From: Ensifer sp. IC4062
GTDB lineage: Bacteria; Pseudomonadota; Alphaproteobacteria; Rhizobiales; Rhizobiaceae
NCBI RefSeq assembly: GCF_020193575.1
Contig: NZ_JADYVD010000002.1
Span: 62,001-126,000 of the forward strand
Reading direction: 5' to 3'
Length of the DNA: 64,000 bases
The first letter of the stretch is position 1. Each line of letters starts with the position of its first letter. The translations under genes were made by a program, and so were the position numbers. Under the pieces are notes generated by a model. It had not been told where the DNA came from. It worked only from the letters and a program-made list of their open reading frames with translations, and did no database searches. This document shows, piece after piece, positions 45,212 through 54,821 of the stretch.

Positions 45212-45816
45212 TCATTGACCACATGTTTCAAACCGGCACGGAAATAATCATAGCCGGTATAGAGCGTGATTGCAGCCGCGATCCACAGAAGCGCGATACC
45301 GGCCTCGGTGATGTAGGGAACGACCTTGTCACCGGCCGGCCCAGCCAGCAGGAAGGCGATCGCCACCATCTGGATGGTCGTCTTCCACTTTGCGATGCGG
45401 GTCACCGGCACGCTGACCTTGAGCGCAGCAAGATATTCGCGCAGGCCGGACACGAGAATCTCGCGGCAGAGAATGATGATCGCGGCCCAGATTGACCAAC
45501 CCGCGATCGTGCCGTCGGCGGCAACGAGCAGCAGGATCGAAGCAACAAGAAGTTTGTCGGCGATCGGATCCAGCATCCGGCCGATATTCGACGTCTGCTT
45601 CCAGATACGCGCAAGATAGCCGTCGAAGAAGTCTGTGATCGAGGCGGTGACGAACAGGACGAGCGCAGTCCAGCGTGCGAAATCCGAGCTGTGGAGGCGG
45701 CCTTCGATGAAGAAGCAGAGAACGATCAGCGGCACGATCAGGATACGGAAATAGGTCAGCAGATTCGGGACGCTATAGGCGATGGGCGTTGGCATGGACT
45801 CGGTTTCTCTGGACAC
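45208..45816 (-). CDS. pgsA: CDP-diacylglycerol--glycerol-3-phosphate 3-phosphatidyltransferase
   Basis: PgsA makes phosphatidylglycerol phosphate at the inner membrane, the first step to phosphatidylglycerol and cardiolipin. The 202-residue protein has several helices and the complete CDP-alcohol phosphotransferase motif (DGYLAR, then G and DPIADK with the spacing DGx2ARx8Gx3Dx3D). The start NLLTYFRILIVPLIV is typical. A GTG start is chosen because AGGGA lies just before it; an ATG seven codons later is an alternative. Its product is the substrate of the LpiA encoded 10 kb away. Confidence 0.95.
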   Translation of the reverse strand: MSRETESMPTPIAYSVPNLLTYFRILIVPLIVLCFFIEGRLHSSDFARWTALVLFVTASITDFFDGYLARIWKQTSNIGRMLDPIADKLLVASILLLVAADGTIAGWSIWAAIIILCREILVSGLREYLAALKVSVPVTRIAKWKTTIQMVAIAFLLAGPAGDKVVPYITEAGIALLWIAAAITLYTGYDYFRAGLKHVVNE

Positions 45817-46059
45817 GACAATCCCTCATTTCCCGAGTTATCGGCGCGATCGATTCTAACGGTCGGAGCGGGATGCGGGCGGAAGGCGCCGGACGCCTTC
45901 CCTCATCCCTTCCGGGTTTCAGGTGTACAGAATGACTTTGCGACCATAAGGTCAACAGGTCATTGTGCACTGGTTGTCATATTTGGCGGATTTCATCTGA
46001 ATGCAGGCTGAATTGCCCCTCACTGCCTGATGCCCTGGATCGGACGCGCGGCCGGACGA

Positions 46060-48084
46060 TTATTTGACGCCGTCCTCGTGAAAGTGTTCGTAGACGAGGC
46101 GTGCGACCGCTTCCGAGATGCCGTTGACCGCCATCAGGTCGTTGATGCCCGCCCGGGAAACCGCCTTAGCCGTACCGAAGTGAGTGAGTAGCGCGCGCTT
46201 GCGCGTCGGCCCGATGCCGGCGATTTCGTCGAGCGGGTTCTTGACCATCTCCTTCTTTCGGCGAGCACGGTGCGAGCCGATGGCGAAGCGATGCGCCTCG
46301 TCACGCAGTCTCTGGATGAAATAGAGCACCGGATCGCGCGGCGGCAGCGTGAAGCTCTCGCGGCCCTCGGCGAAAAACCGCTCACGGCCAGCGTCGCGAT
46401 CGACGCCCTTGGCAACGCCGATTGCCGTTACGCAGTCCTCGACGTCGAGTTCCTTGAGTATTGCGCGTACCGCGGTCATCTGACCCTGGCCGCCGTCGAT
46501 CAGGATGACATCCGGCCAGGCCGGGAATGCGCCGTCGTCGCTAGGCTCAGTGTTGCGGTCGGGTTTGCCTTCCTCCTTCAGGAGGCGCGAGAAGCGTCGC
46601 GTCATGACCTCGCGCATCATGCCGAAGTCGTCGCCCGGAGTGATATCGGTCGATTTGATATTGAACTTGCGATACTGGCCTTTGACGAAACCCTCGGGCC
46701 CGGCGACGACCATGCCTCCGACGGCATTTGTCCCCATAATATGTGAGTTGTCGTAGATCTCGATGCGGCGCGGCACCTGTTCCAGCTGGAAAGTCTTGGC
46801 AAAGCCCTCGAGCAGCCGCGATTGCGATGCCGTCTCGGCAAGCTTGCGGCCATGAGCCTCGCGCGCATTTGCGAGCGCGTGATCGACGAGATCCTTCTTC
46901 TCACCACGCTGCGGAACCAGGATCGACACCTTGTAGCCGGATTTCTCGCTGAGCGCCTGGCCGAGCAGCTCCTGTTCGTCGACCGCCTCGCAGAGCAGGA
47001 TCTGGCGCGGACAGGGCTTGTCGTCGTAGAACTGGGCGAGAAAGGCGCTGAGCACCTCCGACGAAGGAAGCGACGGATCGGCCTTCGGGAAATAGGCGCG
47101 GTTGCCCCAGTTCTGCCCGGTTCGGAAAAAGAAGACCTGAATGCAGGAAATCCCGCCTTCGTGATGGATCGCGAAGACGTCCGCCTCTTCAACGCCTGCC
47201 GGGTTGATGCCCTGATAGCTTTGCACGTGGCTCAGCGCCGCGAGGCGATCACGGTAGAGCGCGGCGCGCTCGAAATCGAGATTCTCCGAAGCTTCGCTCA
47301 TGGCGGCAGCGATCGTCGCCTTCACGGCCTGGCTCTTGCCGGAGAGAAAATCCTTCGCCTCGCGAACGAGCTCGGCGTAGTCGGCATTGCTGATTTCGCC
47401 AGTGCAGGGCGCCGAACAGCGCTTGATCTGGTAAAGCAGGCAGGGGCGGGTGCGCGTCTCGAAGACGCTGTCCGTGCAGGTCCTGAGAAGAAAGGCGCGC
47501 TGCAACGAGTTGATCGTTCTTCCGACGGCGCCGGCAGAGGCGAAGGGGCCGAAGTAATCGCCCTTGCGGCTGCGGGCCCCGCGATGCTTGAAGAGCGCCG
47601 GCGCCCTGCTGTCGCCGGTGACAACGATATAGGGAAAGGATTTGTCGTCGCGCAGCAGCACGTTGAAGCGCGGACGCAGTCGCTTGATGAGGTTGGCTTC
47701 GAGCAGCAGCGCCTCGATCTCCGTCCGCGTCGTGACGAACTCCATGTTCGCCGTCTCGCGAATCATCCGCGAAATGCGGCTGGAATGGCCGCGGCCCTGC
47801 GCGTAATTGTTCACCCGCTTCTTGAGGCTGCGGGCCTTGCCGACATAGAGCACGTCGCCGGCGTCGTTGAACATGCGGTAGACGCCCGGTCCATTGGGCA
47901 AAAGCTTGACGAAGGCTTGAATGAGCTCCGCGCCTTTGAGGCCCTGCGTTTCGACACGGTTCTCCGCCCAGTCGATCGCCGGCGCCGGCCGCTCGCCTTC
48001 TGTCACGTCGAGCAGATCGTCGTCGTCATCGGTTTCGCTGCCGTCGTAAAGGATGCCACCGTCCGTGGGCGTCCGCCCATTCAT
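46060..48084 (-). CDS. uvrC: Excinuclease ABC subunit C
   Basis: UvrC makes both incisions in nucleotide excision repair. The 674-residue protein has a GIY-YIG nuclease at ~65-140 ([20 protein letters not shown]), a UVR motif near [15 protein letters not shown], and an RNase H-like endonuclease domain with the metal site in [11 protein letters not shown]. Tandem helix-hairpin-helix motifs lie at the end ([20 protein letters not shown]). The ~45 acidic residues before the GIY domain are a rhizobial extension. Its start overlaps the stop of an SDR gene by 4 bp. Confidence 0.97.
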   Translation of the reverse strand: MNGRTPTDGGILYDGSETDDDDDLLDVTEGERPAPAIDWAENRVETQGLKGAELIQAFVKLLPNGPGVYRMFNDAGDVLYVGKARSLKKRVNNYAQGRGHSSRISRMIRETANMEFVTTRTEIEALLLEANLIKRLRPRFNVLLRDDKSFPYIVVTGDSRAPALFKHRGARSRKGDYFGPFASAGAVGRTINSLQRAFLLRTCTDSVFETRTRPCLLYQIKRCSAPCTGEISNADYAELVREAKDFLSGKSQAVKATIAAAMSEASENLDFERAALYRDRLAALSHVQSYQGINPAGVEEADVFAIHHEGGISCIQVFFFRTGQNWGNRAYFPKADPSLPSSEVLSAFLAQFYDDKPCPRQILLCEAVDEQELLGQALSEKSGYKVSILVPQRGEKKDLVDHALANAREAHGRKLAETASQSRLLEGFAKTFQLEQVPRRIEIYDNSHIMGTNAVGGMVVAGPEGFVKGQYRKFNIKSTDITPGDDFGMMREVMTRRFSRLLKEEGKPDRNTEPSDDGAFPAWPDVILIDGGQGQMTAVRAILKELDVEDCVTAIGVAKGVDRDAGRERFFAEGRESFTLPPRDPVLYFIQRLRDEAHRFAIGSHRARRKKEMVKNPLDEIAGIGPTRKRALLTHFGTAKAVSRAGINDLMAVNGISEAVARLVYEHFHEDGVK

Positions 48085-48845
48085 TCCACTATCTCCCGAA
48101 TATCCGGCGTCTCCCAGGCAAGATGCTGTCCGCCATCAAGCGCGATCATCTGTCCGGTAACCGACGGCGTGTCGAAAAGGAAGCGGATCGCGCGCCCAAA
48201 CTCGTCGAGCGCCGGACCGCGCTTGAGGATCAGTGCGTCGACCTGCGCCTGAAAGTCGCTCTGATTCTGCCGTTCGTTCGGCAGCGTCGGCCCGGGCCCG
48301 ATGCCGTTGACGCGAATATGCGGGGCAAGCGCCTGCGCCATCGTCTGGGTTGCCGTCCACAGTGCGGACTTGGACAGCATATAGGAATAAAATCGTGGAT
48401 TTGGAGACCAGACGCGCTGGTCTATGACATTGACGATCAGGCCGGAAACGTCGTCCGGACGCTGCCGGGCGAAGTCGCGCGCAAGTAGGGAAGGGGCCTT
48501 GACGTGGAGCGCGAAGTGGCGCTCCCAAACATCCTCGTCGAACGCGTCCAGGCTGTCTTTCTTGAAGACCGACGCGTTGTTGACGAGCAGGTCGAGCGGG
48601 CCGAGCAAAGCCGTCGCCTCCGCAATGACCTGGGACGCGGCGGCGGAATCGGTGAGGTCGGCTTTCAGGGTGACAGCCTTGGCGCCGTTCGCAGTGAGGT
48701 TCTTCGCCAGCGCTTCTGCTTCGGCGAGCGAGCCGTTCGCATGGATGGCGACGGCGAAGCCGTGCGCGGCCAGATTTTCGACTATTGCCTTGCCTATGCG
48801 TCGGGCGCCGCCGGTTACAAGCGCCGCCTTGAGTGTTCTCGTCAA
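48081..48845 (-). CDS. SDR oxidoreductase, pteridine reductase / FolM-like
   Basis: A 254-residue short-chain dehydrogenase. The cofactor motif TGGARRIG (11-18) has the Arg-Arg-Ile pattern of FolM and trypanosomatid PTR1 rather than the usual TGxxxGIG, and NNAS is at 88-91. The catalytic region [15 protein letters not shown] carries Tyr and Lys. It may reduce dihydropteridines. No ATG fits; TTG is used, with GAGG upstream. Overlap with uvrC suggests cotranscription. Substrate assignment is by motif resemblance only. Confidence 0.82.
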   Translation of the reverse strand: MTRTLKAALVTGGARRIGKAIVENLAAHGFAVAIHANGSLAEAEALAKNLTANGAKAVTLKADLTDSAAASQVIAEATALLGPLDLLVNNASVFKKDSLDAFDEDVWERHFALHVKAPSLLARDFARQRPDDVSGLIVNVIDQRVWSPNPRFYSYMLSKSALWTATQTMAQALAPHIRVNGIGPGPTLPNERQNQSDFQAQVDALILKRGPALDEFGRAIRFLFDTPSVTGQMIALDGGQHLAWETPDIREIVE

Positions 48846-49204
48846 TTTTTTCCGTCCCTCGAATCCTGTTCTGGCTGGACGAAGATATAGGCAAGAAACG
48901 CCAGCCTGAAACTATCCGGAAGGATTCATTTCAGAAAAATTAATGCAAGGCGGATAATTTGTATTATTTTGAAGTGTTATAGTATAGATTTCGTTAATCT
49001 AGAACTATGGTTAATAAATACCCTGTGTCACGAAGGCAACATCTAATTTCAGCCGCGCTCGTGCCGCCAAAATTTCACATTTTAGCTCTTGAGATTCCGC
49101 ATTTTCTGATCAATTTCCGCTCAACCGGGCGGGTTAATCACAGAGTGTCCGATGTTCCGCAAAGATACAATTACCTCGGAGCATCGGTTGAAAAGGAGAA
49201 TAGT
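48846..49204. other. AT-rich intergenic gap upstream of the outer membrane protein gene
   Basis: This 359-bp gap is markedly AT-rich around 48920-49090 compared with the rest of the window. It should contain the promoters of both divergent genes. TTGTAT and TATAGA 18 bp apart near 48957-48987 are a weak candidate pair reading toward the membrane protein. AAGGAG is a clear ribosome site at 49194. No small gene was recognised. Confidence 0.5.
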
Positions 49205-49843
49205 ATGCGTACGCTGACCACTACCCTCATGGCTTCGGCCATGGTTTTCGTTGCCTTGCAGGCCGCCCACGCCGCAGACGTCGTCGACGAAGTTCCGGCT
49301 GCTCCGGCTGCCGAATACACCGAACCGGCGACCAGAGACTGGTCGGGCGCCTATGTTGGCGGCACGGCCGACTGGCGCCATGGCGAGGCTGACGCTACGG
49401 GTGGAAATCCCTCCGTTGGTTTCGGCGGCGGTCTTTACGGCGGTTACAACGTGCAGAGTGGCCAAATGGTCTACGGCGGTGAAGCCGACGTCAACTATGC
49501 CGGTAACGACTCGCACTCCAGCGGTCGCAGCGTCACACAAGGCGTCAACGGCTCGGTGCGCGGCCGCGTCGGTGTCGATCTGAATCCGGTTCTGGTTTAC
49601 GGCACGGCCGGTGTCGCCCTGGGCAATGCCAAGCTTAGAACTGCGGCCGGTGCCGACGACAAGACGCTTGTCGGCTGGACGGCCGGTGCCGGCGCCGAAA
49701 CCTTCGTGACGGACAACGTCACGGCGCGCGTCGAATACCGCTACACGGACTACGCTTCCAAGGACTTCCGCGCAGGCGGTACCAGCGTCTCGTCCGGCTA
49801 TGACGATCACAGCGTCCGCGTCGGTATGGGCGTCAAGTTCTGA
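49205..49843 (+). CDS. Outer membrane beta-barrel protein (Omp25/RopB-like)
   Basis: A 212-residue exported protein. The signal peptide MRTLTTTLMASAMVFVALQA is cleaved likely after AHA. A Pro/Ala-rich linker follows, then DWSGAYVGGTADWRHGEAD, the typical first strand of the Omp25/Omp31 family. Alternating strands make an 8-stranded barrel, ending VRVGMGVKF with the terminal Phe needed for outer membrane insertion. No cysteines in the mature part. The long AT-rich upstream region and strong ribosome site suggest high, regulated expression. A shared terminator follows. Confidence 0.88.
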   Translation: MRTLTTTLMASAMVFVALQAAHAADVVDEVPAAPAAEYTEPATRDWSGAYVGGTADWRHGEADATGGNPSVGFGGGLYGGYNVQSGQMVYGGEADVNYAGNDSHSSGRSVTQGVNGSVRGRVGVDLNPVLVYGTAGVALGNAKLRTAAGADDKTLVGWTAGAGAETFVTDNVTARVEYRYTDYASKDFRAGGTSVSSGYDDHSVRVGMGVKF

Positions 49844-49864
49844 TCGGTTGATATCGGATCAGCG

Positions 49865-49890
49865 AAAAGGCCGGGGTGACCCGGCCTTTT
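49865..49890. terminator. Bidirectional terminator between omp and GST genes
   Basis: AAAAGGCCGGG pairs with CCCGGCCTTTT over 11 bp, closing a GTGA loop, with further T on the plus strand and A on the left. It abuts the stop codon of the convergent GST gene. Confidence 0.9.
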
Positions 49891-49891
49891 T

Positions 49892-50482
49892 TTATGCCTT
49901 GAACTTGGAATAGTCGGGAAAGTGCTTCTCGAACTTCGCCGGCCAGTTCTTGAGCTTCGGCCTTCCTTTCTGCCATTCGCCGGCGAAACGCAACTCGATG
50001 TACCGCAACAGGGCCGCGAGCGCGAAATGCCCCGCATTGAGCTTGCCGCCGGTCTTGGGCAGGTTGGCGTTCAAGTAATCCAGGCCACGCTCGACTTTTT
50101 CCCATTGGCGGTCGATCCAGGGTTGGTGCACCTTCTCCGGCGGGTGAAAGCGTTTCTCGTAGACGATTGCCAGCAGGCAGTCGCAAATGCCGTCGCAAAG
50201 CGCCTCGAAGATTTCCACTTCGGTGCGCTTGGCTGCGTTCTTCGGATAAAGCTTGCCCTTCGTTTCACGATCGAGGAAATGCATGATCGCCCGGCTGTCG
50301 TAGACCGCCTTGCCGTCCGCGGTAATCAAGGTCGGAATCTTGCCCAGTGGATTGTTGCCGATCAGTTCAGGCGGATTGGCGTTCGTGTCCGTCAGCACGC
50401 TTTCCGCGGCGATGCCGATATGGTGCGCGGCCATGCGGACCTTGTTCGAATAGGGGGAGGCAGGCGAATAGAGTATCTTCAT
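49892..50482 (-). CDS. Glutathione S-transferase family protein
   Basis: A 196-residue cytoplasmic protein with an N-terminal thioredoxin-like GST domain (MKILYSPASPYSNKVRMAAH; NNPLGKIPTLITADGKAVYDSRAI with the cis-proline) and a helical C-terminal domain. The SPASPYSNKVR start suggests a Ser or Tyr type active site. The chosen ATG has GGAAAG upstream. Specific substrate unknown. It follows the RNase T2 gene by 17 bp on the same strand. Confidence 0.9.
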   Translation of the reverse strand: MKILYSPASPYSNKVRMAAHHIGIAAESVLTDTNANPPELIGNNPLGKIPTLITADGKAVYDSRAIMHFLDRETKGKLYPKNAAKRTEVEIFEALCDGICDCLLAIVYEKRFHPPEKVHQPWIDRQWEKVERGLDYLNANLPKTGGKLNAGHFALAALLRYIELRFAGEWQKGRPKLKNWPAKFEKHFPDYSKFKA

Positions 50483-50499
50483 TCGACGTCTTTCCGTTG

Positions 50500-51204
50500 T
50501 CATGGGGCAGGCGGCAGGGAAACCGCGCCCCTTCTGCAGGCTTGGAGATCCACTTCCGGGCACGCCCTGAATTTCAGTGTCTTGTCGAAGCAGATTCTGA
50601 TTTCTTCAAGAAGCTTGGCTTCGCAGGTAACAGCGATCGTCTCCGGCGTCATGCCGGGATTTTTCGCGATAAGCGCGGCTTCGATCGTTGGTACCGGGAG
50701 ATCGCGCGATCCTTCAGTTGATGCCAGTTCCGGCGGGATCGTCAGCCGTTCGCGCGCGGCGCGCGCCACGGCGAAATAGTCCGCTTGGCTGAGGCCGGAG
50801 CAGGTGCCGTGCTTGCGCCACTGATGGCCGATCAGTCCCATGGAGGGAATGAGATCGAGATACTTCCGGCCGAGCGATTCCGGAACGCGATCGGATTGCC
50901 GCGTCGGACAATATTCCGGATAGCCATTCTCATGTTGTGGCCAAAGGCCGTGCACGATAAGGCCACGGCGGCTGCCAGCCTCGCATTGATCGGATTTTCC
51001 TGCCGGATCGTTGTTGCCGCACCAGGTGGGCGACCAAGATAGGGAAAGAACGTAAAAATCGAAGCCTTTGCCGATGGGAACCGGAGCTGCCGCCACAGGG
51101 TTCGTCCCGGCGGTTTCGGAGGCCGGGGCGGTTTTGTCTGCACTTTCATTGCTGCAGGCGGCGATCGTCAGAAGGCCGACGAGCGCCGGCAGCAGCCTTT
51201 TCAC
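50500..51204 (-). CDS. Ribonuclease T2 family protein, predicted lipoprotein
   Basis: A 234-residue exported RNase of the T2 family, which cuts RNA to 2',3'-cyclic phosphates without metal. Both catalytic segments are intact: CAS I in GLIVHGLWPQ (H85) and CAS II in HQWRKHGTC (H127, H132). Paired cysteines flank them. The N-terminus (MKRLLPALVGLLTIAACSNE) is a lipoprotein signal with lipobox ending at C17, so it is probably anchored in the envelope. A GTG start is used; the frame runs on upstream into the neighbouring gene. It lies 5 bp after a secreted-protein gene and 17 bp before the GST gene. Confidence 0.88.
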   Translation of the reverse strand: MKRLLPALVGLLTIAACSNESADKTAPASETAGTNPVAAAPVPIGKGFDFYVLSLSWSPTWCGNNDPAGKSDQCEAGSRRGLIVHGLWPQHENGYPEYCPTRQSDRVPESLGRKYLDLIPSMGLIGHQWRKHGTCSGLSQADYFAVARAARERLTIPPELASTEGSRDLPVPTIEAALIAKNPGMTPETIAVTCEAKLLEEIRICFDKTLKFRACPEVDLQACRRGAVSLPPAP

Positions 51205-51209
51205 CGCGG

Positions 51210-51641
51210 TCAGCGAAGCGAAGCGCAATGGGCGCCGTAGACGTACCAGGGGTCGAGGCCGCCGATGCAGAACTCGATACTCCTGCCGACACCGGCAAAG
51301 CCCCACGGGCGTTCGATCAGATACCAGAGCGGGCGTCGTTCGCCGTCGGTCATGACAGCCGTCGCATAGCAATATTCGCGTTCGACGAGATGGGTGTAGT
51401 CACGCGGCTCGAACCGATTTTGGCCCATGTCGCGAATCTCGGCTATGGCGAGGTTGGCATGAAGGTAGTTTGCGGCCTTGTAGTCGAAGCGTCGGGTGAT
51501 GAAACCCAGAACTGAGGCATTGCCGCAGGCGCCGATATTATAGACTGCGTGGGGAGCGGGCTCCCCGATGTAGTCGGCGGCGGCGGCACCGGTGGTGAGG
51601 GAAAGCGAGAGCAGAAGCGATGCGGCAAGCGTACGAGTCAT
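51210..51641 (-). CDS. Secreted protein of unknown function
   Basis: A 143-residue protein with a signal peptide (MTRTLAASLLLSLSLTTGAA, cleavage near AAA-D). The mature part has four cysteines, enough for two disulfides (GACGNAS, EYCYATA, EFCIGG, GAHCASLR), and ends WYVYGAHC. AGGGAG lies 6 nt before the chosen ATG, which settles the start over an ATG two codons earlier. It is 5 bp upstream of the RNase T2 gene, so the two are cotranscribed and may act in the same compartment. I do not recognise a characterised family. Confidence 0.78.
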   Translation of the reverse strand: MTRTLAASLLLSLSLTTGAAAADYIGEPAPHAVYNIGACGNASVLGFITRRFDYKAANYLHANLAIAEIRDMGQNRFEPRDYTHLVEREYCYATAVMTDGERRPLWYLIERPWGFAGVGRSIEFCIGGLDPWYVYGAHCASLR

Positions 51642-51692
51642 GGCCATCTCCCTGAATCCTCTGAGGAGATTGCCGTCTTCTCCATTGATCCG

Positions 51693-52562
51693 TCAAGGCC
51701 CCGGGTTGAGAGGCGCTTCACCCCGCAGCCAGAAGCAGCGGGCCGACGCGAAGCGATCCTGAGCCAGATGTGTCTTCAGGAACGGCAGCAGGAGATCGAG
51801 TTCACCCTTTAACGTGAAGGGCGGGTTGACGATGACCAACCCCGATCCGGCAAGGCCTGTCGTGTCGCGATCACTGCGCACCGAGAGTTCCACGCAGAGC
51901 ATTTTCGGGATCTCCAGCGCCTTCAGCGCCGCGTGGAAGTCCTTAATCGGCGCGCCTTTCTTCAGCGGATACCAGAGGCAGAAGATGCCGCCGGCGAAGC
52001 GGCGGTATCCCTTTGCAAGGCCATCGACCAGCCGCTCGTATTCGCCCTCGATCTCGAAAGGAGGATCGACGAGAATGAGGCCGCGCTTTTCCTTCGGCGG
52101 CAGATGGGCGCCAAGCGCCAGCCAGCCGTCGAGATGGGTAATGCGGCTCTGGAAGTCGCCCTCGAACAGGCGGTGCAGCGTCTCGTAGTCGTCCGGATGC
52201 AGTTCCATCGCCGAAAGCCGGTCTTGTGGGCGGAACAGCATGCGGACAAGTTTCGGTGAGCCGGGATAGTGGGTGACCCCGCCATCGGGATTGAGGTCGC
52301 GAATTGTCGAGAGATAGGGCTCAAGGATCGCTGCGACCGGGGCAGGAAGCTCGGTGTCGAGCAACCGGCCGATGCCATCGCGCCATTCGCCGGTTTTCTG
52401 CGCTTCCTCGCTCGAAAGGTCATAGAGCCCAATCCCGGCATGTGTGTCGAGTACCCGAAAGCCCTTGTCCTTTTGCTTGAGATAGGTGACGAGCCGCGTC
52501 AGCACTGCATGTTTCAGGACATCGGCGAAATTGCCTGCGTGATAGATGTGCCGGTAGTTCAT
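51693..52562 (-). CDS. rlmJ: 23S rRNA (adenine(2030)-N6)-methyltransferase
   Basis: RlmJ methylates A2030 of 23S rRNA. The 289-residue protein starts MNYRHIYHAGNFADVLKH, the hallmark of the family, and has the SAM region VLDTHAGIGLYDL and the catalytic DPPFEIEGEY. The C-terminal GSGLVIVNPPF is also typical. Length is slightly above the E. coli enzyme. It is transcribed divergently from the molybdopterin oxidoreductase gene. Confidence 0.95.
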   Translation of the reverse strand: MNYRHIYHAGNFADVLKHAVLTRLVTYLKQKDKGFRVLDTHAGIGLYDLSSEEAQKTGEWRDGIGRLLDTELPAPVAAILEPYLSTIRDLNPDGGVTHYPGSPKLVRMLFRPQDRLSAMELHPDDYETLHRLFEGDFQSRITHLDGWLALGAHLPPKEKRGLILVDPPFEIEGEYERLVDGLAKGYRRFAGGIFCLWYPLKKGAPIKDFHAALKALEIPKMLCVELSVRSDRDTTGLAGSGLVIVNPPFTLKGELDLLLPFLKTHLAQDRFASARCFWLRGEAPLNPGP

Positions 52563-52649
52563 GAGCGTTGCCGATGGCTCTGATCAATTGTTTCGATGGA
52601 TTGGCGAATGGGGCTTTGAGCCCTTTGGCGGATGCCATATAGAAAAGCC

Positions 52650-54764
52650 ATGAACGTTGCGACCCCCATCAAAGCAGAAAAATCGATCGGCTATTCCGTC
52701 TGTCCGCACGACTGTCCGTCAGCCTGCGCGCTTGAGGTCGATCTCACGGCCGAAGGCCAGATCGGCCGCCTGCGCGGCGCCGCCGGAAACAGCTACACGG
52801 CCGGCGTCATCTGCGCCAAGGTCGCGCGCTATGCCGAGCGCATCTACCACCCCGGCCGGCTGATGGTGCCGCGGCGCCGCACCGGTGCCAAGGGCGAGGG
52901 CGACTGGCAGGAGATTTCCTGGGAGGCGGCGCTCGACGAGATTGCCGATCAATTCGTCAAAGCCGAGCAGAAGCATGGCTCGGAAGCGGTCTGGCCCTAT
53001 TTCTACGCGGGCACGATGGGACAGGTCCAGCGTGACTCCATCGAGCGGCTGCGCCACGCCAAGCGCTATTCCGGCTTCTTCGGTTCGATCTGTACGAACA
53101 TGGCCTGGACCGGCTTCACCATGGCGACCGGAGCCTTGCGCGGCCCCGACCCGCGCGAGATGGCCCAGGCCGACTGCGTCGTGATCTGGGGCACCAATGC
53201 GGTCGCTACGCAGGTCAACGTGATGACCCACGCGGTCAAGGCGCGCAAGGATCGCGCCGCCAAGATCGTCGTCATCGACGTTTACGAGAACCCGACCGTC
53301 AAGCAAGCCGATATGGGGCTCGTCCTGAAGCCAGGCACCGACGCCGCTCTGGCTTGCGCGGTCATGCACATCGCCTTCCGTGACGGCTATGCCGATCGCG
53401 CCTACATGGCGAAGTTCGCTGATGATCCCGCGGGCCTCGAAGCGCATCTTAGGACACGCGGCCCGGAATGGGCCTCCGCTATCACCGGCCTGTCGGTGGA
53501 GGAGATCGAAGCCTTCGCCAAGCTCGTGGGGACGACGCCAAGGACCTATTTCCGCCTTGGTTACGGCTTCACCCGCCAGCGCAACGGCTCCGTCGCCATT
53601 CATGCGGCCGCTTCGGTCGCAACGGTGCTCGGCTCCTGGCAGCATGAGGGCGGCGGCGCCTTCCATTCGAACAACGACATCTTCAAGCTGGACAAGCGCG
53701 AACTCGTCGGTTCCGCATTCCACGATCCCGACGTGCGGATGCTCGATCAATCGCAGATCGGCCGTGTGCTGACCGGCGATGCCGAGGCACTGCGCCATCG
53801 CGGCCCGGTGACGGCGCTCCTCATCCAGAACACCAACCCAGCCAATGTCGCGCCCGAGCAGCGACTGGTGAAACAGGGCTTTCTGCGCGACGACCTCTTC
53901 GTTGCCGTGCATGAGCAGTTCATGACCGACACCGCCCGGCTCGCGGATATCGTCCTGCCTGCCACCATGTTCCTCGAGCATGACGATCTTTATCGCGGTG
54001 GCGGTCACCAGCACATTCTCATTGGTCCGAAGATCGTGGAGCCGCCGCCGACGGTGCGCACCAATCTTTTCGTCATCGAGGAGTTGGCAAAGCGCCTCGG
54101 CGTTTCCGACCGCCCAGGCTTTGGGCTCACCGAACGGCAGCATATCGATCAATTGCTGTCCCATTACGGCATCGGTTACGAGCGGATGAAAGAGGAGAAG
54201 TGGCTCGATTGCCAGCCGGCTTTCGAGGAGGCGCATTTTCTCAACGGCTTCGGGCATCCGGAGGGCAAGTTCCGCTTCAAGGCCGATTGGACCGGCACGC
54301 CCGCACCCAACCGGCCGCCGAAAGCGATGGGCCCGCAAGGCCCACACGGCAGGCTGCCCGAGTTTCCGGACCATGTCGATCTCATCGAAGTGGCCGACGA
54401 GCGCCATCCATACCGGCTGGCGACCTCGCCAGCGCGCTCGTTCCTGAATTCGACCTTCTCCGAAACGCCGTCGTCCGTCCAGAAGGAGGGACGACCGGAG
54501 GTCATGATCCACGCCGATGACGCCGCTGTGCTCGGCATTGCGGAGGGTGATGTCGTCACGCTTGGCAATGACCGCGGCGAGGTCCGACTGCACGCGAAAG
54601 TCGGGGGCGGTGCACGCCGCGGCGTCGTCATCGCTGAAGGGATTTGGCCGAACGGTGCCCATCTCGACGGCGAGGGGATCAACGTGTTGACTGGCGCCGA
54701 CGCGGTCGCGCCCTACGGCGGCGCGGCTTTCCACGATAACCGGGTCTGGGTACGTCGGGCTTGA
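52650..54764 (+). CDS. Molybdopterin-dependent oxidoreductase, cytoplasmic
   Basis: A ~704-residue protein of the DMSO reductase superfamily. An N-terminal [4Fe-4S] site uses C18, C22, C26 and C55. The molybdopterin-binding core follows (GSICTNMAWTGF, VVIWGTNAVATQVN, and TDTARLADIVLPATMF near residue 430). The C-terminal dinucleotide-binding domain begins around PYRLATSPARSFLNSTF. There is no Tat signal, so it should be soluble in the cytoplasm. Serine rather than cysteine is likely at the Mo ligand. An ATG six codons earlier (52632) is possible. No partner subunit is adjacent. Substrate unknown. Confidence 0.9.
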   Translation: MNVATPIKAEKSIGYSVCPHDCPSACALEVDLTAEGQIGRLRGAAGNSYTAGVICAKVARYAERIYHPGRLMVPRRRTGAKGEGDWQEISWEAALDEIADQFVKAEQKHGSEAVWPYFYAGTMGQVQRDSIERLRHAKRYSGFFGSICTNMAWTGFTMATGALRGPDPREMAQADCVVIWGTNAVATQVNVMTHAVKARKDRAAKIVVIDVYENPTVKQADMGLVLKPGTDAALACAVMHIAFRDGYADRAYMAKFADDPAGLEAHLRTRGPEWASAITGLSVEEIEAFAKLVGTTPRTYFRLGYGFTRQRNGSVAIHAAASVATVLGSWQHEGGGAFHSNNDIFKLDKRELVGSAFHDPDVRMLDQSQIGRVLTGDAEALRHRGPVTALLIQNTNPANVAPEQRLVKQGFLRDDLFVAVHEQFMTDTARLADIVLPATMFLEHDDLYRGGGHQHILIGPKIVEPPPTVRTNLFVIEELAKRLGVSDRPGFGLTERQHIDQLLSHYGIGYERMKEEKWLDCQPAFEEAHFLNGFGHPEGKFRFKADWTGTPAPNRPPKAMGPQGPHGRLPEFPDHVDLIEVADERHPYRLATSPARSFLNSTFSETPSSVQKEGRPEVMIHADDAAVLGIAEGDVVTLGNDRGEVRLHAKVGGGARRGVVIAEGIWPNGAHLDGEGINVLTGADAVAPYGGAAFHDNRVWVRRA

Positions 54765-54821
54765 ATATTGGTCACGCGGTCAGGTTCTGCAGCCGAATTC
54801 CCCTTTCAACAAGGATCTCAC

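Noticed and set aside
52719-54734. 671-codon open frame antisense to the molybdopterin oxidoreductase
   Set aside because: The sense frame has the iron-sulfur and cofactor motifs; the antisense product is low complexity without a plausible start.
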